Notes: a model not told the origin generated them from the letters alone. Positions 24,381-36,967 are shown, counted from the first letter of the stretch. The stretch: DNA of 64,000 nucleotides from Paracamarosporium sp. OC-R06-R3 (GCA_019828545.1 JACVRA010000202.1:672052-736051), one strand, 5' to 3'. Numbers and translations: made by a program.

Positions 24381-25169
24381 ATGTCAGCTACTACACTGAC
24401 ACCCGCCAAGTGCGGTGCTTGCAACAACGACGCCCCACTCGTCTGCAGCGACTGCAAAAACATGCCATATTGCTCCATCACCTGCCAGGAGAAAGACAAG
24501 CCCATTCACAAAGTCCTATGCAGCACGCTCAAGGATTTCCAAACGCGCCCAGACGCCGACTGCTTCCGTTGCATCTACTTCCCCGAATGGGAGGACACCC
24601 CCCGATTCGTCTGGGCCGAGTTCGAGGGCGCGCAAAACTACTTGTTCCTATCTGCTGCCGCGAAAGAGAAGTACCTCGGGGATGAAGAAGGCCGTCCGAT
24701 ATGCATCTACAAGGACATCGATCTCGATCGGGAGTTCGACCACGCAATCGAGGTGTGCCATCGCGACGACTTCAGCCGCGGTCCTACGACCAGCATAATC
24801 CCTTTCACCGGCCAGGACACCGTGACCCGTTGGCGCGGCCCATACCTGGCACACGGAGTCAAGTATCGCGCGTCCGAAACGCTGGACAAGGTCGATCCTA
24901 GGGATCGCGTCCTTGGCGAGGGATCGACTGCTATCCCCGTCATCCCGATGGATCTAGACACGACTTCGTTTTCTCCCATCATTGCGCACTTCAAGCGGTA
25001 TGCCACGGCTGGGCGTCTGCGTCTCCGTTGCTTAGCACAGCCTGGCCAAGGGGATGACATGGATGTTGACAGCGACGACTCGGATTCCTCATCCTCCTTG
25101 ACACTGGCGCAGAGAGTGCTTATGACGATACCGGAGAATGCGCATCTGGTGCGAAGGGATTATGACTGA
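24381..25169 (+). CDS. MYND zinc-finger protein
   Basis: An intronless 262-residue protein starting at ATG 24381 (TTCGCCATGTC); the frame is open further upstream, but the zinc finger begins only ten residues after this ATG. The MYND finger occupies residues 11-47 with Cys11, Cys14, Cys22, Cys25, Cys31, Cys35, His43 and Cys47 (CGACNNDAPLVCSDC, then YCSITCQ and HKVLC). The remainder is a conserved fungal region of unknown fold (CFRCIYFPEWEDTPRFVW), and the C-terminus carries an acidic Asp/Ser run. MYND domains bind proline-rich partners in transcriptional and other complexes. The specific role here is unknown. Confidence 0.85.
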   Translation: MSATTLTPAKCGACNNDAPLVCSDCKNMPYCSITCQEKDKPIHKVLCSTLKDFQTRPDADCFRCIYFPEWEDTPRFVWAEFEGAQNYLFLSAAAKEKYLGDEEGRPICIYKDIDLDREFDHAIEVCHRDDFSRGPTTSIIPFTGQDTVTRWRGPYLAHGVKYRASETLDKVDPRDRVLGEGSTAIPVIPMDLDTTSFSPIIAHFKRYATAGRLRLRCLAQPGQGDDMDVDSDDSDSSSSLTLAQRVLMTIPENAHLVRRDYD

Positions 25170-25818
25170 GGTGTCGGATAGACGGCGCTCGTCATGTATT
25201 GATTGGAATCCTTGATAGCATATGATAGTTTTGCAACGTGGAGTATCGGAGTGTTACCCACCTTTGTTTTAGGCGACCTAACGTAGCTCTCAGCTACCTA
25301 ACAATAACAACAATCATCAACTTCGCAGTTTGTGCAGAATCGCGTGACCAAGTTGACAACAAGATATCCATGCTGTGATGTGCCAACTTTCACAAGCAGA
25401 TAAGACTTAGTGCACTGCTTACAACACGATCTGAGACTTCAACAATGAGACAATGCACATAAAGTATCATTTCATTCCCTGTGCAATACGGGTGCTACCC
25501 GATATCTAAGCCGAACATTCCAGCGCCCAACACGTCCGCGGCTGTCCCTTCCATAAGACACAAGAAGCGAATGTGGTGGTGATGAACACTAACGCCTTAA
25601 TGTAGCAGAGAATCCGACATGATATCCGTGATCAATACCTTAACGCCGTGACCAAATCCGCCCATACGCTAGGGTATCCTAGAAAATACATCATCGCCTT
25701 CCAAAAACTCCTCGTAAGCTGATATTATTCCATAACGCAGCAAGCCTCAATATGAGATCGCTCTAGCAGAATGCCACCCTTCTGAATATACAACCACTGG
25801 AAAGATGTATCACCACGT
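25170..25818. other. Convergent 3' flanks, no gene seen
   Basis: About 650 bp between the MYND gene and the transporter, which converge. Nothing supported. Confidence 0.5.
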
Positions 25819-27497
25819 TCAAACCTGCTCGTGATGCTCGAGGTTTGGCGAGGCCAGAGCGTCATCCTTGTGTGCAACCTTCTCGGAATAGACTTCGCTA
25901 GTAGGCTGCCACTTGGCCGACTTCCGTGGCGTTGTCTCTTCGAGCATACGATCGACCTGCTCAAGGGACAAGCCCTTGGTCTCGGGGACAAGGAAGTAGG
26001 CGAACAAGACGCATAGAGTGCAAGTTGCACCCCACACGAAGAAGACCTTGGACTTCAGATTGCCTTTATCTTTGTCGACCATGTACGGCGTGACGTAACC
26101 AATGACGAAGTTCCAGAGCCAGTTGGAAGCCGTAGAGAGAGCAACACCCTTCGCACGAATAGGGAGAGGAAAGATCTCGCCAATGACGACCCAGGCGGCC
26201 GGGCCCCAGGTAGTGGCGAAGAAGAAAATGTAGAAGCAAGTGAAGATGATGAGACAAACACCGGCGGCCTTGGAGCCCTCGTCGACGGTGCCGACAATAG
26301 CGATGATAAACTCACACACTAACATGCCGACGGCACCGTAAATGAGGAGCATGCGACGACCAAGCCTCTCGATAGTCCAAAAGGAGATTGGAGTCGAGAC
26401 CACATTGACAATGGTCGTGATCATGCTAATGAGGAATTCGTTCTTGATGCCCACCTGCTTGAAGAAGGTGGTGCCGTAGTAGAAAACTTATCACGGTTAG
26501 CCTTTGATCGAACGTAGCGACTCAAGTTACTTACTAAAATTGACACCAGTCCATTGCTGCATCATTTGCAATGCAATACCAAGAAACACGCGACGGAAGT
26601 TACCGGATGGCGCCCAGCCGCCGCGGAAGCAGTCCAACCAGCTTGACTGCATGTGCTCGCGCTCGAAGCGGTAGTTGGCCACCAACTCAGCAAGCTCATC
26701 CTTGATGTATGGTGAATCGACCGAGTGTCCACGAAGCTTGCTGAGAGACACAGCAGCATCGTCAAGGCGGTTCTTCTTGACATAGTGGCGCGGCGACTCC
26801 GGGAGCAGGAACAGCCCAGTAGCCAAAATCAAGGCCCAGAGCCATTGGAGAGCCATGGGAATACGATACGAGCCGGAGTTATCCATGGAGTGCGTGCCTT
26901 GGTCGACGACGGATGCGAGCATGAGACCGACGGTGATGAAGAACTGGTAGCCGGAGACAATAGCACCGCGAATGGCCTTAGGCGCGACTTCGGACATGTA
27001 CAGGATGATGATGGCAGAAACGAAACCAACGCCAAAGCCTGCAATGAGACGACCAGGAACAAGTAGACCAACGGAAGTTGAGGCTACTTGAAGGACAACG
27101 CCAACGGAGAAGATCACGCATCCAATGATAATTGTAGAGCGGCGACCGATCCAATCCGCAATGGAGCCTGCGATGAGCGCACCGAAGAATGTGCCAGCGG
27201 AGAGAATAGAAACGACGAGCGACTTTTGCCATGTGAGGAGTTCATAGTCGGGAGCTACATTGTTGTTAACATTGCTGGTAGATCTCACGTGAGAGAGTTC
27301 ATATTTGGGTACTCACCTACACCGAACGTGTGCTTGAAATAGTCCATGGCAAGCACCCCCGAAATATAGGCACTGTCGAATCCGAAAAGAATACCGCCAA
27401 AGGCAGCAAACACGCAGAGGAGATAGCCACGAAGGGTGACGGGCGCCTCGACGCGCGCATCGCCGCCGCGGTGAGCAGCGGATGGAGCCCAGCGCAT
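25819..27497 (-). CDS. MFS sugar transporter
   Basis: Exons 27497-27317, 27254-26535 and 26486-25819 give 522 residues. The introns of 62 bp (GTGAGT..TGTAG) and 48 bp (GTAAGT..ATAAG) restore TFGVAPDYELLTWQKSL and GVNFIFYYGTTFFKQVG. The protein shows the sugar porter signatures: GGILFGFDSAYISGV in TM1, SIADWIGRRS in the first cytoplasmic loop, PGRLIAGFGVGFVSA, PESPRHYVKK before the central loop, the QQWTGVNFIFYYG motif in TM7, and VPETKGLSLEQVD after TM12. It belongs in the plasma membrane as a monosaccharide/H+ symporter or facilitator. The length is normal and no long sensor-type tail is seen. The exact sugar is not deducible. Confidence 0.9.
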
Positions 27498-28699
27498 GGT
27501 GACTAGCCGAGCCGAGATCTGGGGTAAAGCAAGGGACTATTAAGTGGAGCAGTACAATGCGCAGTTTACCGCGTTGGTGTGGGGGTAATCGAAGTTGAGG
27601 AATGCGTGAGAGGTGCAGGCGAGGGCTGTCGTGTTTATATTCGGGTGGGAGCAAACGCGCAGGGCGGACGAGCGCGGGGCTGGTGCGGCGAGATCCTGCC
27701 GAATGCGGCTGTGAGGCGCGCGTGACTTGCATCGTGAGGTGAAATCTGGGGTAGGGAAGGTACGGGACAAAAGAGTGAAGTTGGGGTTGCCCGCCGCAAT
27801 GGGCGAGCCGGAATGGAAGGCGCGTATGCCTGTCCAAATCCGGAAGACTATGCACAATCAGCCTCGCCCCCCACACTAGACATGGCGAGAAGTAGGGGAG
27901 TATATGTGCCTGGACTCTATCATGGTCTCTCTTTGCTAGGAAACTGAACCATAGTTGCGTAGCTTAGGCTAACGATCTGGGGATTCTCGAACTTGGATTA
28001 TCACGACACTATGTTGTTGGAATGCTAGTTTAGCTTCAACAAGTCGAAAAGACGTACATGCAGAAGAAAATGGTCATGGGACATGTAAATGATCGTCAGA
28101 GCCAACCAGAAGCGGCTTGAGCAGCCCTTTGTCCCAAGCATTGAGCAGAGTCACAAAGCATTATGACGATGCACAAGCTCAATGCGGGCGAGAGAGGTGC
28201 ATACCGCAGAGGTTTCGAAACAAGACAAAGAGACTTGGGCTGGCTTACCCGGAGCTCAGCACCATTTTGCGTGACACTCTAGACCGCATCGTGAGTTACC
28301 TGAATCGTCAAGCGCGAACCAGAACCCTACGCAAGCTTTACGTCGGGACATCTGAATGCCGGATATATGTCTGGTGTAGTGATGGTCGGATTCAACGGAG
28401 CCCGATATGCCAACTCCGACAACGTGGTAGTGTGGACGTGGTCATCTTCTTACCTGCGATAAGCGTAGCAGCCCAGGCTACCCTCTCTTTCAGATGTCAA
28501 CGTACCAGCTTTGCAAACCGTGGCACTGGATTATTATACTAGTTCCTATCTCGTACTCATAGACTATTTGTTTCGAAACAAGTATGCACTACTTGGGTAT
28601 CATCGCTGTCGATAGTTATACTAAACTCCACGCTCACATTATCCCATGCACATGCTTTTTGCACTTCGCAACCCACGACCCGCTACATCAATGTAATTT
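27498..28699. other. Transporter promoter region, no gene seen
   Basis: About 1.2 kb between the transporter start and the P450 stop. A plus-strand frame of 141 codons at 28117-28542 has no domain and an unbiased composition; I did not call it. Confidence 0.45.
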
Positions 28700-30539
28700 C
28701 TAGTCGGTCGTCGAGGTGACAAAAACCCTTACACCTTTTGAATCCAGACGCGTAACAGGAATGAAGAAATCGTGAGCCATCTCGACGTCCGTAACGTCAG
28801 CTTCGAAGAGCTCAAACTTGAAGCGGCGGAACATCATGCCTAGAGTAAGGTAGAGCTCCGTCCACGCCAAACTATCGCCCGTTAGCAAACACAAGAACGA
28901 CTAATAACAGCGTACCAGGCAAAGGTATACTCACGTGATGCCCAAACAAGACCTAGTCCCACGCCCGAACGAAACCATGAACCTGTCCAGCGGAATGCCA
29001 TCGCTCGTCTTTGGGTCGTCCAGCCAGCGCTCGGGGATAAACTCTCGTGACCGAGGGAAGATTTCCTCGTCGTGGCTCAGATCCGGAATGCTCATTGATA
29101 GACAAGTGCCGGCAGGAATAATCCATTCCTTGTACTGGATCGGCCTGTCGTGCGTTCGCGGGTTTCGCGCGCTCAGACCATACGTCATGCGAACAGCTTC
29201 CATGATGCAGGCCTTCAGGTAGGGCATTTGCTCCAGCGGCTGAAGCTCAAGGGTGCTGCGGTTCGGAAAGGCTTTGACGAGATCAGCATGGAGCCGTTCG
29301 TAAATGTGAGGCTTGTCAATGATGTGGAAAGCAGCGTTGGAGAGGGCAAAGGCGGTCGTCTCAACACCACCTCCAACGACAATCTGGGCTTCGTCCTCGA
29401 GCCGCTTTTGTGTCTTGTCCTCAGGCGGGAGTTTAGAGCCTAATATTTCCTGGAAAATGGTCTTGTTCGCGTCGTTGGACTTGACGTCTTCGCCTTTCAG
29501 CGTGCGCGCAATGACCTCCCGTTGGTCCTATACCTCTGTTAAGTAAGGGCGCTAACACTGAGACTGATCAACTTACACGCTTGAACTTCAGCAGCGACTT
29601 TGTAGCCGGCTGAAGCCACTCGGTAACGAAGTCCGGAATCGAATTCATGATCTGGAAAAGGTCAATCTTGTTCAATCGACAGCGACTTTGAGCGCTCCCA
29701 CGACTCACCGGAAATATGATGGGGAATTGCGTCGCAACATGCCCAGTGCCTCCGATCTTGATAAAGGCGTCGTGGAACGAGGCAAACTCCGGGTCTTTGA
29801 GCTGGCCATAGTTGAAGCCGAAGAAATAATCCATAATTATGTCTCCGGTCAACGCTGGAAAGGCATTGGTGAGGTTCAAGGGCTCCTTGCGGCCCTCAAA
29901 CTCCTGCATGCGCAACGCAAACGTATCAACATGGCGGTAAATGATGTGAATGAAGTCTATGATGGACCTGCGGGAGAACCTAGAAAGCGTGAGCACCGCA
30001 CGACATGACCAAGGATGCCCTGCGTCTGTTCACGCAGAGAGGCGCAAAACGGGCTTGCATACATGGGACTGAGGGCTGCGCGGCGCCGTTTATGGACCTG
30101 GGCGTCCGGCGTCGGAAGCACACCGCCTTCGCTACCAAAGCGCTTGTCCCATCCCTCCTTGTCGAGATGCACGTTCTTCGGGTACACATCTTCAAAGAAG
30201 CGCGGATCTCGTATGTGGATCTCGTGCGGCGTCACACGAATGATGGGTCCTGAGACAGCCGTCAGCCATGGCCCACGGGAGAGCACGTTGGGAGCGCAGA
30301 TGTCACGCACCATATCGATCGTGCAGTTCCGAGATCTTCTTCGAGTACTGTCCGTTCTTCACGATCTCATAGTAGGCCTCATACCAAGACGTCACGGCGG
30401 CGAGGCGCGGCCCGGGGAACTTGGCCAGAGGGTGGAAAAGCAGCCGGTGAAGCGCCAGGCATGACCAATACACCACGAGAGCAACAATGGCAAGGCCCGC
30501 CAACGACGGCGAGGCCGTGGAGGCGCGGTGGGGATCCAT
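28700..30539 (-). CDS. Cytochrome P450 monooxygenase, six exons
   Basis: Exons 30539-30311, 30249-30063, 29979-29709, 29651-29577, 29527-28935 and 28871-28700 give 508 residues. All five introns have consensus ends, and each junction restores family sequence, for example ALSPM joined to FSRRSIIDF and LKFKR joined to DQREVIAR. There is an N-terminal membrane anchor (LAGLAIVALVVYWSCLALHR) and the hinge FPGPRLAAVT. The I-helix reads VVGGGVETTAF, the ExxR motif is EAVR in KACIMEAVRM, FIPERW follows, and the heme loop is FGRGTRSCLG with Cys448. It is a microsomal class E P450 that needs a reductase partner. The substrate is unknown. It shares its promoter with the divergent LaeA-like methyltransferase, so a role in secondary metabolism is possible. 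Confidence 0.92.
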
Positions 30540-30970
30540 AGCCAGAGTTGGGGCTGTCAATGGAATCCCGAGAGAATGGGTGGTGTGGGCGAAGGTCGCA
30601 TTTTCGCAGACAATGGAGCACAGGACGCACCCGACACTACTTCTGCAGACGCGGAACGCTCCTTTGACGTGGTTTGCTGCCACGCATTCGCGCGGGTGAA
30701 TTGCCCCCTATCGGCGCTGGTGCGCCGAGGGAATGCGGGTACTCCCTGCCACGCGGAGGCATGGGTGGAGCGCTCGGGAGCCAACTCATCGACCGAAGTC
30801 GCGAATTGATCAGCACCGCATTATTGCTTGCCTGCAGCCCGCATTATTGAGTGCCGAGGCGAATGGGGGTGGTGGGTAGCTGACCGTTCCTCAGCATCTT
30901 GGTGAAACGCTGTACATAACCCCTCCACCCGCACGCACGCGCGCCGCCCGCCCGTGTCTATAGAGACGCC
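30540..30970. promoter_or_regulatory. Bidirectional promoter, P450 and methyltransferase
   Basis: The 431 bp between the two divergent start codons must hold both promoters. It is GC-rich. I could not assign a specific operator by eye. Confidence 0.5.
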
Positions 30971-32241
30971 ATGTCGGCCGCCGCAAGCGCGCCCTCGACG
31001 GCGCCAGAACCAGCACCTGAGCCAGCACCAGCGCCCGCTGCCGCTGCGGACCCGTCGCCAGAGCCTGCCCAAGGCGAGGCCGAGGCGAGCCACGAAGAAA
31101 CCGTCCTCGAGCTCGACACCGCGACGCCGTCCGACAGCGACGCAGACTCGGCCTTCGACGGCAGCTCTTCCGCGAGCACGTCGCTGGCCTCGTCCATCCT
31201 CAACTACGAATACTCAAACGGCCGGCGATACCATGGCTACCGCAGCGGCGCATACGTCCTGCCCAACGACGAAGACGAGCAGGACCGCCTCGACCTGCTG
31301 CACCACATTTTCCTGCTGCTGCTCGACGGCAAGCTGTACGCGTCTCCGCTGACGTCGAGTCCCCAGAGGGTGCTGGACATAGGGACGGGGACGGGCATAT
31401 GGGCCCTGGACTTTGGCGACGAGAACCCGGGGTCAGAAGTCGTCGGCACCGACCTGTCGCCCATCCAGCCTAGCTGGGTGCCGCCCAACGTCAAGTTCTA
31501 CATCGACGACGCCGAAAGCGAATGGGTTTACAGTCCGCACGAGCGATTCGACCTGATACATGCGCGCGGCTTGTCAGGCGCCATAAATGACTGGGACCGG
31601 CTGTGCAGGCAGTGCTATGAGAACATCCATCCGGGAGGATGGCTGGAGTTCCAGGAGCCGATGGCGTGGGTAGAAAGCGAGGACGGCTCCATAGAGCGCG
31701 CCGAGAACTTGCAACAGTGGCAGCAGCTGTGCAACGATGGGGCTGCGCAGTTCGGCAAAATAATCAAAGTAGGACACTTGCTCAAAGAGAAACTGTTGAA
31801 TGCAGGCTTTGTCGATGTTCACGAGAAAGCCGTAAAGGTATGGAGGTCCATCCTTCGACGTAGATAAGCGAGCCGCGGGGACTCGGGGGGCGAGTCCTTG
31901 AGGCGTTAAGCGCATGCAAACAATCGCTGACCCTGCCCCAGGTCCCCATTGGCCCCTGGCCGAAAGATCCAAAGATGAAGGAGATTGGTCGGTACCAGCG
32001 CGAGCACATGGCGATGGGTACGTCTCGTGCGAGAGTTAAGCGTACGGCCTGATACTTACACATGTACCTAGGTATCGAACCCTACACCTTCGGCTTCCTT
32101 GGCAAGATCATGGGCTGGAGCGAAGCCGAGTGCAAGATCATGATTGCCAAGGTGCGGGAAGAAGTGCGAGACAAGAGCTTGCACATGTTCATCCGCTTTT
32201 ACTTTGTATACGGACGGAAGCCAGAGAGCGCTGCGCACTGA
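30971..32241 (+). CDS. SAM-dependent methyltransferase, LaeA-like
   Basis: Exons 30971-31837, 31942-32017 and 32072-32241 give 370 residues. Introns are 104 bp (GTATGG..CCCAG) and 54 bp (GTACGT..CCTAG). The first 70 residues are Ala/Pro- then Asp/Ser-rich and probably disordered. The Rossmann methyltransferase core follows: NGRRYHGYRSGAYVLPNDE, motif I VLDIGTGTGIWALDF (134-148), VGTDLSPIQPSWVPPN, and FDLIHARGLSGAINDW, then HPGGWLEFQEP. This HGY...YVLPND arrangement is that of the LaeA/TAM-type fungal methyltransferases, which include regulators of secondary metabolism and many enzymes of unknown substrate. It is one of many such paralogues in these fungi, so a LaeA function cannot be claimed. 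Confidence 0.85.
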
Positions 32242-33956
32242 ACCCCAGATTCATCGAGCCGGTTTCCCCGGAACATGGTTTGGGCATGCAGACACGTTTC
32301 CTGTATCATGACGCACTTTTCACACTTGTTCAAATGGGAGGCAAGCTGACTGCATTTTATACCCTAGCATAGCGTTGGGAACACAGCCGAAAGGCAACCA
32401 ATAACATATACTAATGGACCGTTATTCTTTCCCTCAGGCACACTCATATCTCCAACGCCTGAACGAATCGTCAGTCTCTTCCTATCATATCTCTTTCCCG
32501 TACCTCTGCACAGAAGAATTTGGTCATATGAGAATCACCCTTCTCTCGTCCTCCCATTATATCGTCTCCCCGCGGTGTCGCCCTTCCATGTCATCCATTC
32601 ATCCTATCCTCCAGTCACTCTCATCCTACCATCCTGTCCCCAGCTGCTCACTCACTCCATGTCCATCTCCCTATCCACCTCATCTCCACCCCAGTAACCA
32701 TCCCTCCACCCCCCTTTCCCTCCCCCTCTACCCCAACCCCCCAACCCCGCCCCCAACCCTCTTAAACCCCATCAAAAAATACAACTCCGCCTCCCTCGAC
32801 GAACATCTAACCTCGTGCTTCTCAATCTGCACAGAGTGCGTCGCCCTCGCCGGTGCGTGCCGAGTCCTGCGTTGAGGCGTGGAGAGAGACGAAGACGGTG
32901 GAGTTGGTGGCGGTAGAGAGGGTGTTTGCGGCAGTGAGGGTGTTGGTGGGGACATGGGAGATTGTTGTGGTGTGGTGAGTTGAGTTGTGTTGTGTTGTGT
33001 TGTGTTGTGTTGGGAGAGGGGAGAGGAAGGGCGGTGGATGGGTGGATGGGTGGGTCGAGGGCGTGTTGGATGTATGGTATGGTAGAAGGGAGGGCGGAAG
33101 GGAGAAGAGAAGGATGAGGCTGCGGGAGGCTGGATGGTATGGTATATCTGCCTTTGAGGTGGTGTAGTCTCGAAGGCAGCGCGCCGACGACGCAGCAGAC
33201 TCAGACCCCGCTTTCAGTCCCCGTCCGTCCGTTCGTGGAACTGTTCTCTTTCAAGCCGTACGTATCCCTTCGTAGTACGCTTCCGTAAAATGCCTCACTA
33301 ACCACGAGTCGGGTAGCCAGATAGCTAGCTAGTCGTCCAGCACGTGAGCCGTCGCGAACGAAGGAAGGAGTTGAAAATGCCTCACACTGCCACGACCTAG
33401 TCGCATTGCGAACAAGGCAGAAGGCGGATCTACGCACGCTACGAGACTTATATATGCTCTTCCCCGCGGGGTCCTCTCCGTGTGGATGTCCAGTCTTCTT
33501 GGTCCCCGGCGAGCTTGCTCGACCAGAGTACACCGATGGCCTCATATGACACCATCCCGGATGCGTCTTCGCTATGTCGCACAGAAGAACGCCCCGCAGC
33601 ACGCATCACGCATTCTTCTGCACACGTCTTTGTTTGGCATGAGTGGTATTATACAGAAATAGTGCAACTAGATATGGCGCATGGTGATTCGACGTGCCGT
33701 CGTGCGCGCTGGGAGAAGCAGCCAAGTGGCTGAGTCGCAATCATAAAAGGAGCCACATAAGGCCGTTGCAAGTAAACAATGGCAAGCCGAACAAGCGGCA
33801 CCCGTATTCCAACGCCAGATTTTCCGCAGTGGTGGGACGCCGCCGTGCACCTGCCTGGAACCCAAAGAAAAACCCGACACCTGTGAACACCATGCTCGCA
33901 AGTGCCAAACGCTAGAAAACAAGGGAACAAATGTGAATGACTCAGGTCGCTGATCC
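32242..33956. other. Intergenic with strong strand asymmetry
   Basis: About 1.7 kb. From about 32480 to 32760 the plus strand is strongly C/T-rich; from about 32876 to 33140 it is G/T- and G/A-rich. Frames here follow the composition and are not called. The remainder to 33956 is unremarkable 3' flank of sconB. Confidence 0.6.
32985..33009. repeat. TTGTG pentanucleotide microsatellite, 5 copies
   Basis: Five perfect TTGTG units, flanked by further TG- and GGG-rich sequence. Confidence 0.9.
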
Positions 33957-36187
33957 TCAGTCCTCGCTAACGAAGCAGTGCACCCTCACGGTGCCGTCTT
34001 CACTACCACTGATCAGTTTTGAGTCGCTCAGGCCCACACAGTTCACCGGACCCTCGTGTCCAGACAGTGTGCGTTCATGCTTGCCCGTGCGAGGATCCCA
34101 GATCTTGATCAACTTGTCCTCTGCGCCCGAAACCAGACGCAGAGTATCAGCAGCAAGGCTCCAAACACCTTCAATGTGGCCGAAGAAGCGGTGAATGGTA
34201 CGGCCAGAAGGGACGTGCCAGAGGCGGATCGTCCCGTCAAGCGATCCAGTGAGCATATAAGTCGGCGGAGCCGGCCTATCTGGGTCGTTCGGAAAGAAGT
34301 TCTCGGTATTGGTGGGTTCAGACTGAGAACTAGAATTTAGGTTCTCCGAGGCTAGCGACGCCGTATCGGAATCGTTGTTGGCATTTGGCACGAAATCCGC
34401 CTCGTCGATCTCGAATTCGCGAGGTAGAGGAAGCACTTGTTGAACCTGGCCCACGTGACCCTCAAATGTTTTGATGCAAGTCCTGGTCTCGAGGTCCCAT
34501 AGCTTGACAGTTTGGTCATCGGAAGCGGAGAACAGTGTGCGAGAAGGAAGATCGATCTTGACGGAGTTGACCCAGTCCTCGTGTCCCCGCAGTCTGAATT
34601 TCTGCTTCGTACCAAGGTCGTGAACTGCGATTGTATGATCGGCAGATCCTGAGGCGAGGAGTTTGTCTGCCATGTGCAATCCAATGATTCCTGCTTCGTG
34701 AGCCGGAATGGTAGTCTTGCAATCACCAGTTTTCCAATCCCAGACCTTCATGGTACCATCCAGGCTGCCAGTGATCAGTCGTGCATCATCAAACTGCAAA
34801 CACCGTACAGGGAGTCGATGGCCGGTAAGGGTACGGATTTCGGTGCCTGTGTTGACGTCCCAAACTTTGATGGTGTTGTCGTACGATCCAGTGATGAGGG
34901 TCTGCTCATCGAACTGGAGACACATGACACCATTCGTGTGTCCTTTGAGGACGCGGGTAGAATAGCGGCCATACTTCCAGTTGGTACCAACCTTGAAACG
35001 ATCCTTGTAAACATCTTTCCAGGGCCTCTTCTTGGGTTGGTCAAAGTATGACGCCTGTTGGTCACGAAGCGCCACATTCGTGTTGCAAGGGCGCTTGCAT
35101 GATGACTCCGGCGATGAAGGGTTGTCCTCAGCTGGGCGTTTCGATCCAGAAGCTGATTCGGAAAGGTCAGAACTATGGGACATCAAAGGCGTCGGCAAGG
35201 CGGGTCCCTCTATAGCCGGAGTGAGGTCAGGTGACCACTCATTGAGACCTCGACCAGAAGCACGCAGCTGGATACGCCTCTTTTCTGTTCGGAGCCTCCG
35301 TTGGTCTAGTAGTGGCAGACCCCAACCACACTTGGTGCACTTCCTGTCGATGTGTTGTTCGCACATCTTGTGCCACACGACGTCGTCGTCTGCCAGCTGT
35401 CTCCATCGCTGACTCACTTGTGCGGCTTTGCAGAGAGAGGTGGTGTCGAGGTAGCAAAGAATCTTGAAGCCCAGCTCCGGTGGGAGTGCGGAGAGAAAGT
35501 CGATCTTGATGAGGTTTCGGACGTTGGAGGAGATGAAGGAGAGCTGAGGGAAACAGCATGTCGAGAGAATGCCTTGGAGCATGAGGTTTCGTTGTCTGGC
35601 AGGGGCGGCGGAAAAGAGCGACCATACATTGGCAATGCTCTGCTGGTCGTTTTGGGACTCTCTTCCAAGCTCCTTTATATTGTTAGCGACGTCCACGGCA
35701 ACGAGATAGGGATAGCTACCTGCTGTAGCTGCTCCATGGTCGGCTCGTCGGCTTGCTTCCTGCACAGCATGTCGGGGCGGTGGCGGTAGCAGTACCTGGT
35801 GTTGCCATGGGCCGGGACACCATGCTCTCCGCCGCCGCCGAGGGGGTTGTACTGCTGGGGGATGTGCTGGGCGAGGTAGGGCGCAATCATCTTTTCAATC
35901 TTTGTCGAGGTGTTCTTGTTGACGAAGGAATTGTGTTGGTCGGCGTCTGGCTCCGGATCCTCCCCTCTTCGCTGTCGCACACGCTCGGCAAGGCCTTCGT
36001 GGTCGTGGCCAAGCATCAGAGCGGTGTGGGGATCATGTACGCTGGGAGAGTGATCGCGCAAGATGTCAGAATGTTGCGAAACGGACGTGCGCCATGACAA
36101 TCGTCGGCGGGTTGGGGTGTGCTCTGGCGGGAGAGGGTTTGCATCGGTTGCGACAGGCTCGGCGACTTGTGTGGTATTTGACGCCAT
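33957..36187 (-). CDS. sconB: F-box/WD40 protein SconB (Met30/SCON2 homologue)
   Basis: Exons 36187-35720 and 35672-33957 give 727 residues; the 47-bp intron (GTAGCT..ATAAAG) is phase 0. The F-box lies at residues about 215-260 ([18 protein letters not shown], then [20 protein letters not shown]). It is followed by the diagnostic [19 protein letters not shown], almost invariant in sulfur-controller proteins. Seven WD repeats form a propeller in the C-terminal half (for example [15 protein letters not shown]), with an acidic Ser/Asn-rich insert of about 70 residues within the fifth. The protein is the substrate receptor of an SCF ubiquitin ligase that restrains the CYS3/MetR activator when sulfur is plentiful. 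The N-terminal [14 protein letters not shown] segment is also typical. It diverges from ATG17 across a GC-rich 780-bp region. Confidence 0.93.
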
Positions 36188-36967
36188 TCTGGAACGATTG
36201 CGCAAGGAAAGGGGTCCCTACGAAGGTCCCGGCAGTGGCTCGCTCATGGACGGACCGGATAGGCAGCGGTAAGACGAGATATCTCCCAAGATGGCGTGCT
36301 GTATGTCGTGCCAGGGTCCTCAGTCCACACCAGCGGTGAGTGAGACGGGCAGGGAGCGCGGCGCGGGGAGCGGAGGGCGGCGGTCGCAGAGAGCTTGCAG
36401 GCGGGCGCGCAAGATAACGAGGGCTTCCTTTTGCACGGCGGGCGCAGATGGCGTGTTGGGTTGACTGTGGCAGACGTGGGGGAGCGGCCAAGGGAAGGTG
36501 ACTAGAACCAAGTCGCCGCCCGAGCTCGTCAAAGCACGCAATCAGAAGACGCCATCGCGGGCGGCCAGACAGCCAGAGCAGACGGAACAGACGCCCTCGG
36601 GCCGCCGTGTGCTGGCCAGCTGCCGGCCAGCCCGAGCGCCCCCGACGAGCGCCATCTCTTTGCTTTGCCGCACACGGTCGTTGGGGTGTTGGATGCTCAG
36701 CCTGCACTGCGCGTCTGCGTGTGATAGGCGCGCTTCCTCATGCGGCACCCTGACAGACAGACGCGCCGGCAGCCACTTCCCCGCCCCACATCCGGAAGCA
36801 GCTCCACCGGCCTGAGGCGTGAAGCTGCAGCCTGTCGCGTATGCTCTCACTACTACCCATCGTGTATCCATTGTCCATCTCTCCTGCGCGCTTCGTGTAG
36901 ACTATGCGTGCCAGCCGTCTGCCCTGGAGGTGATGCTTGATCCTCGCCTTCTTGCTGTCTGCTGCTC
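36188..36967. promoter_or_regulatory. Shared upstream region of sconB and ATG17
   Basis: 780 bp between two divergent starts, GC-rich, with long open frames caused by composition. No specific sites assigned. Confidence 0.5.

Noticed and set aside
28117..28542. Plus-strand 141-codon frame
   Set aside because: No domain, no intron-supported extension and no biased composition. Likely chance.
36066..36815. Long overlapping frames between sconB and ATG17
   Set aside because: GC-rich divergent promoter; the frames overlap on opposite strands and read as Arg/Pro-rich noise.
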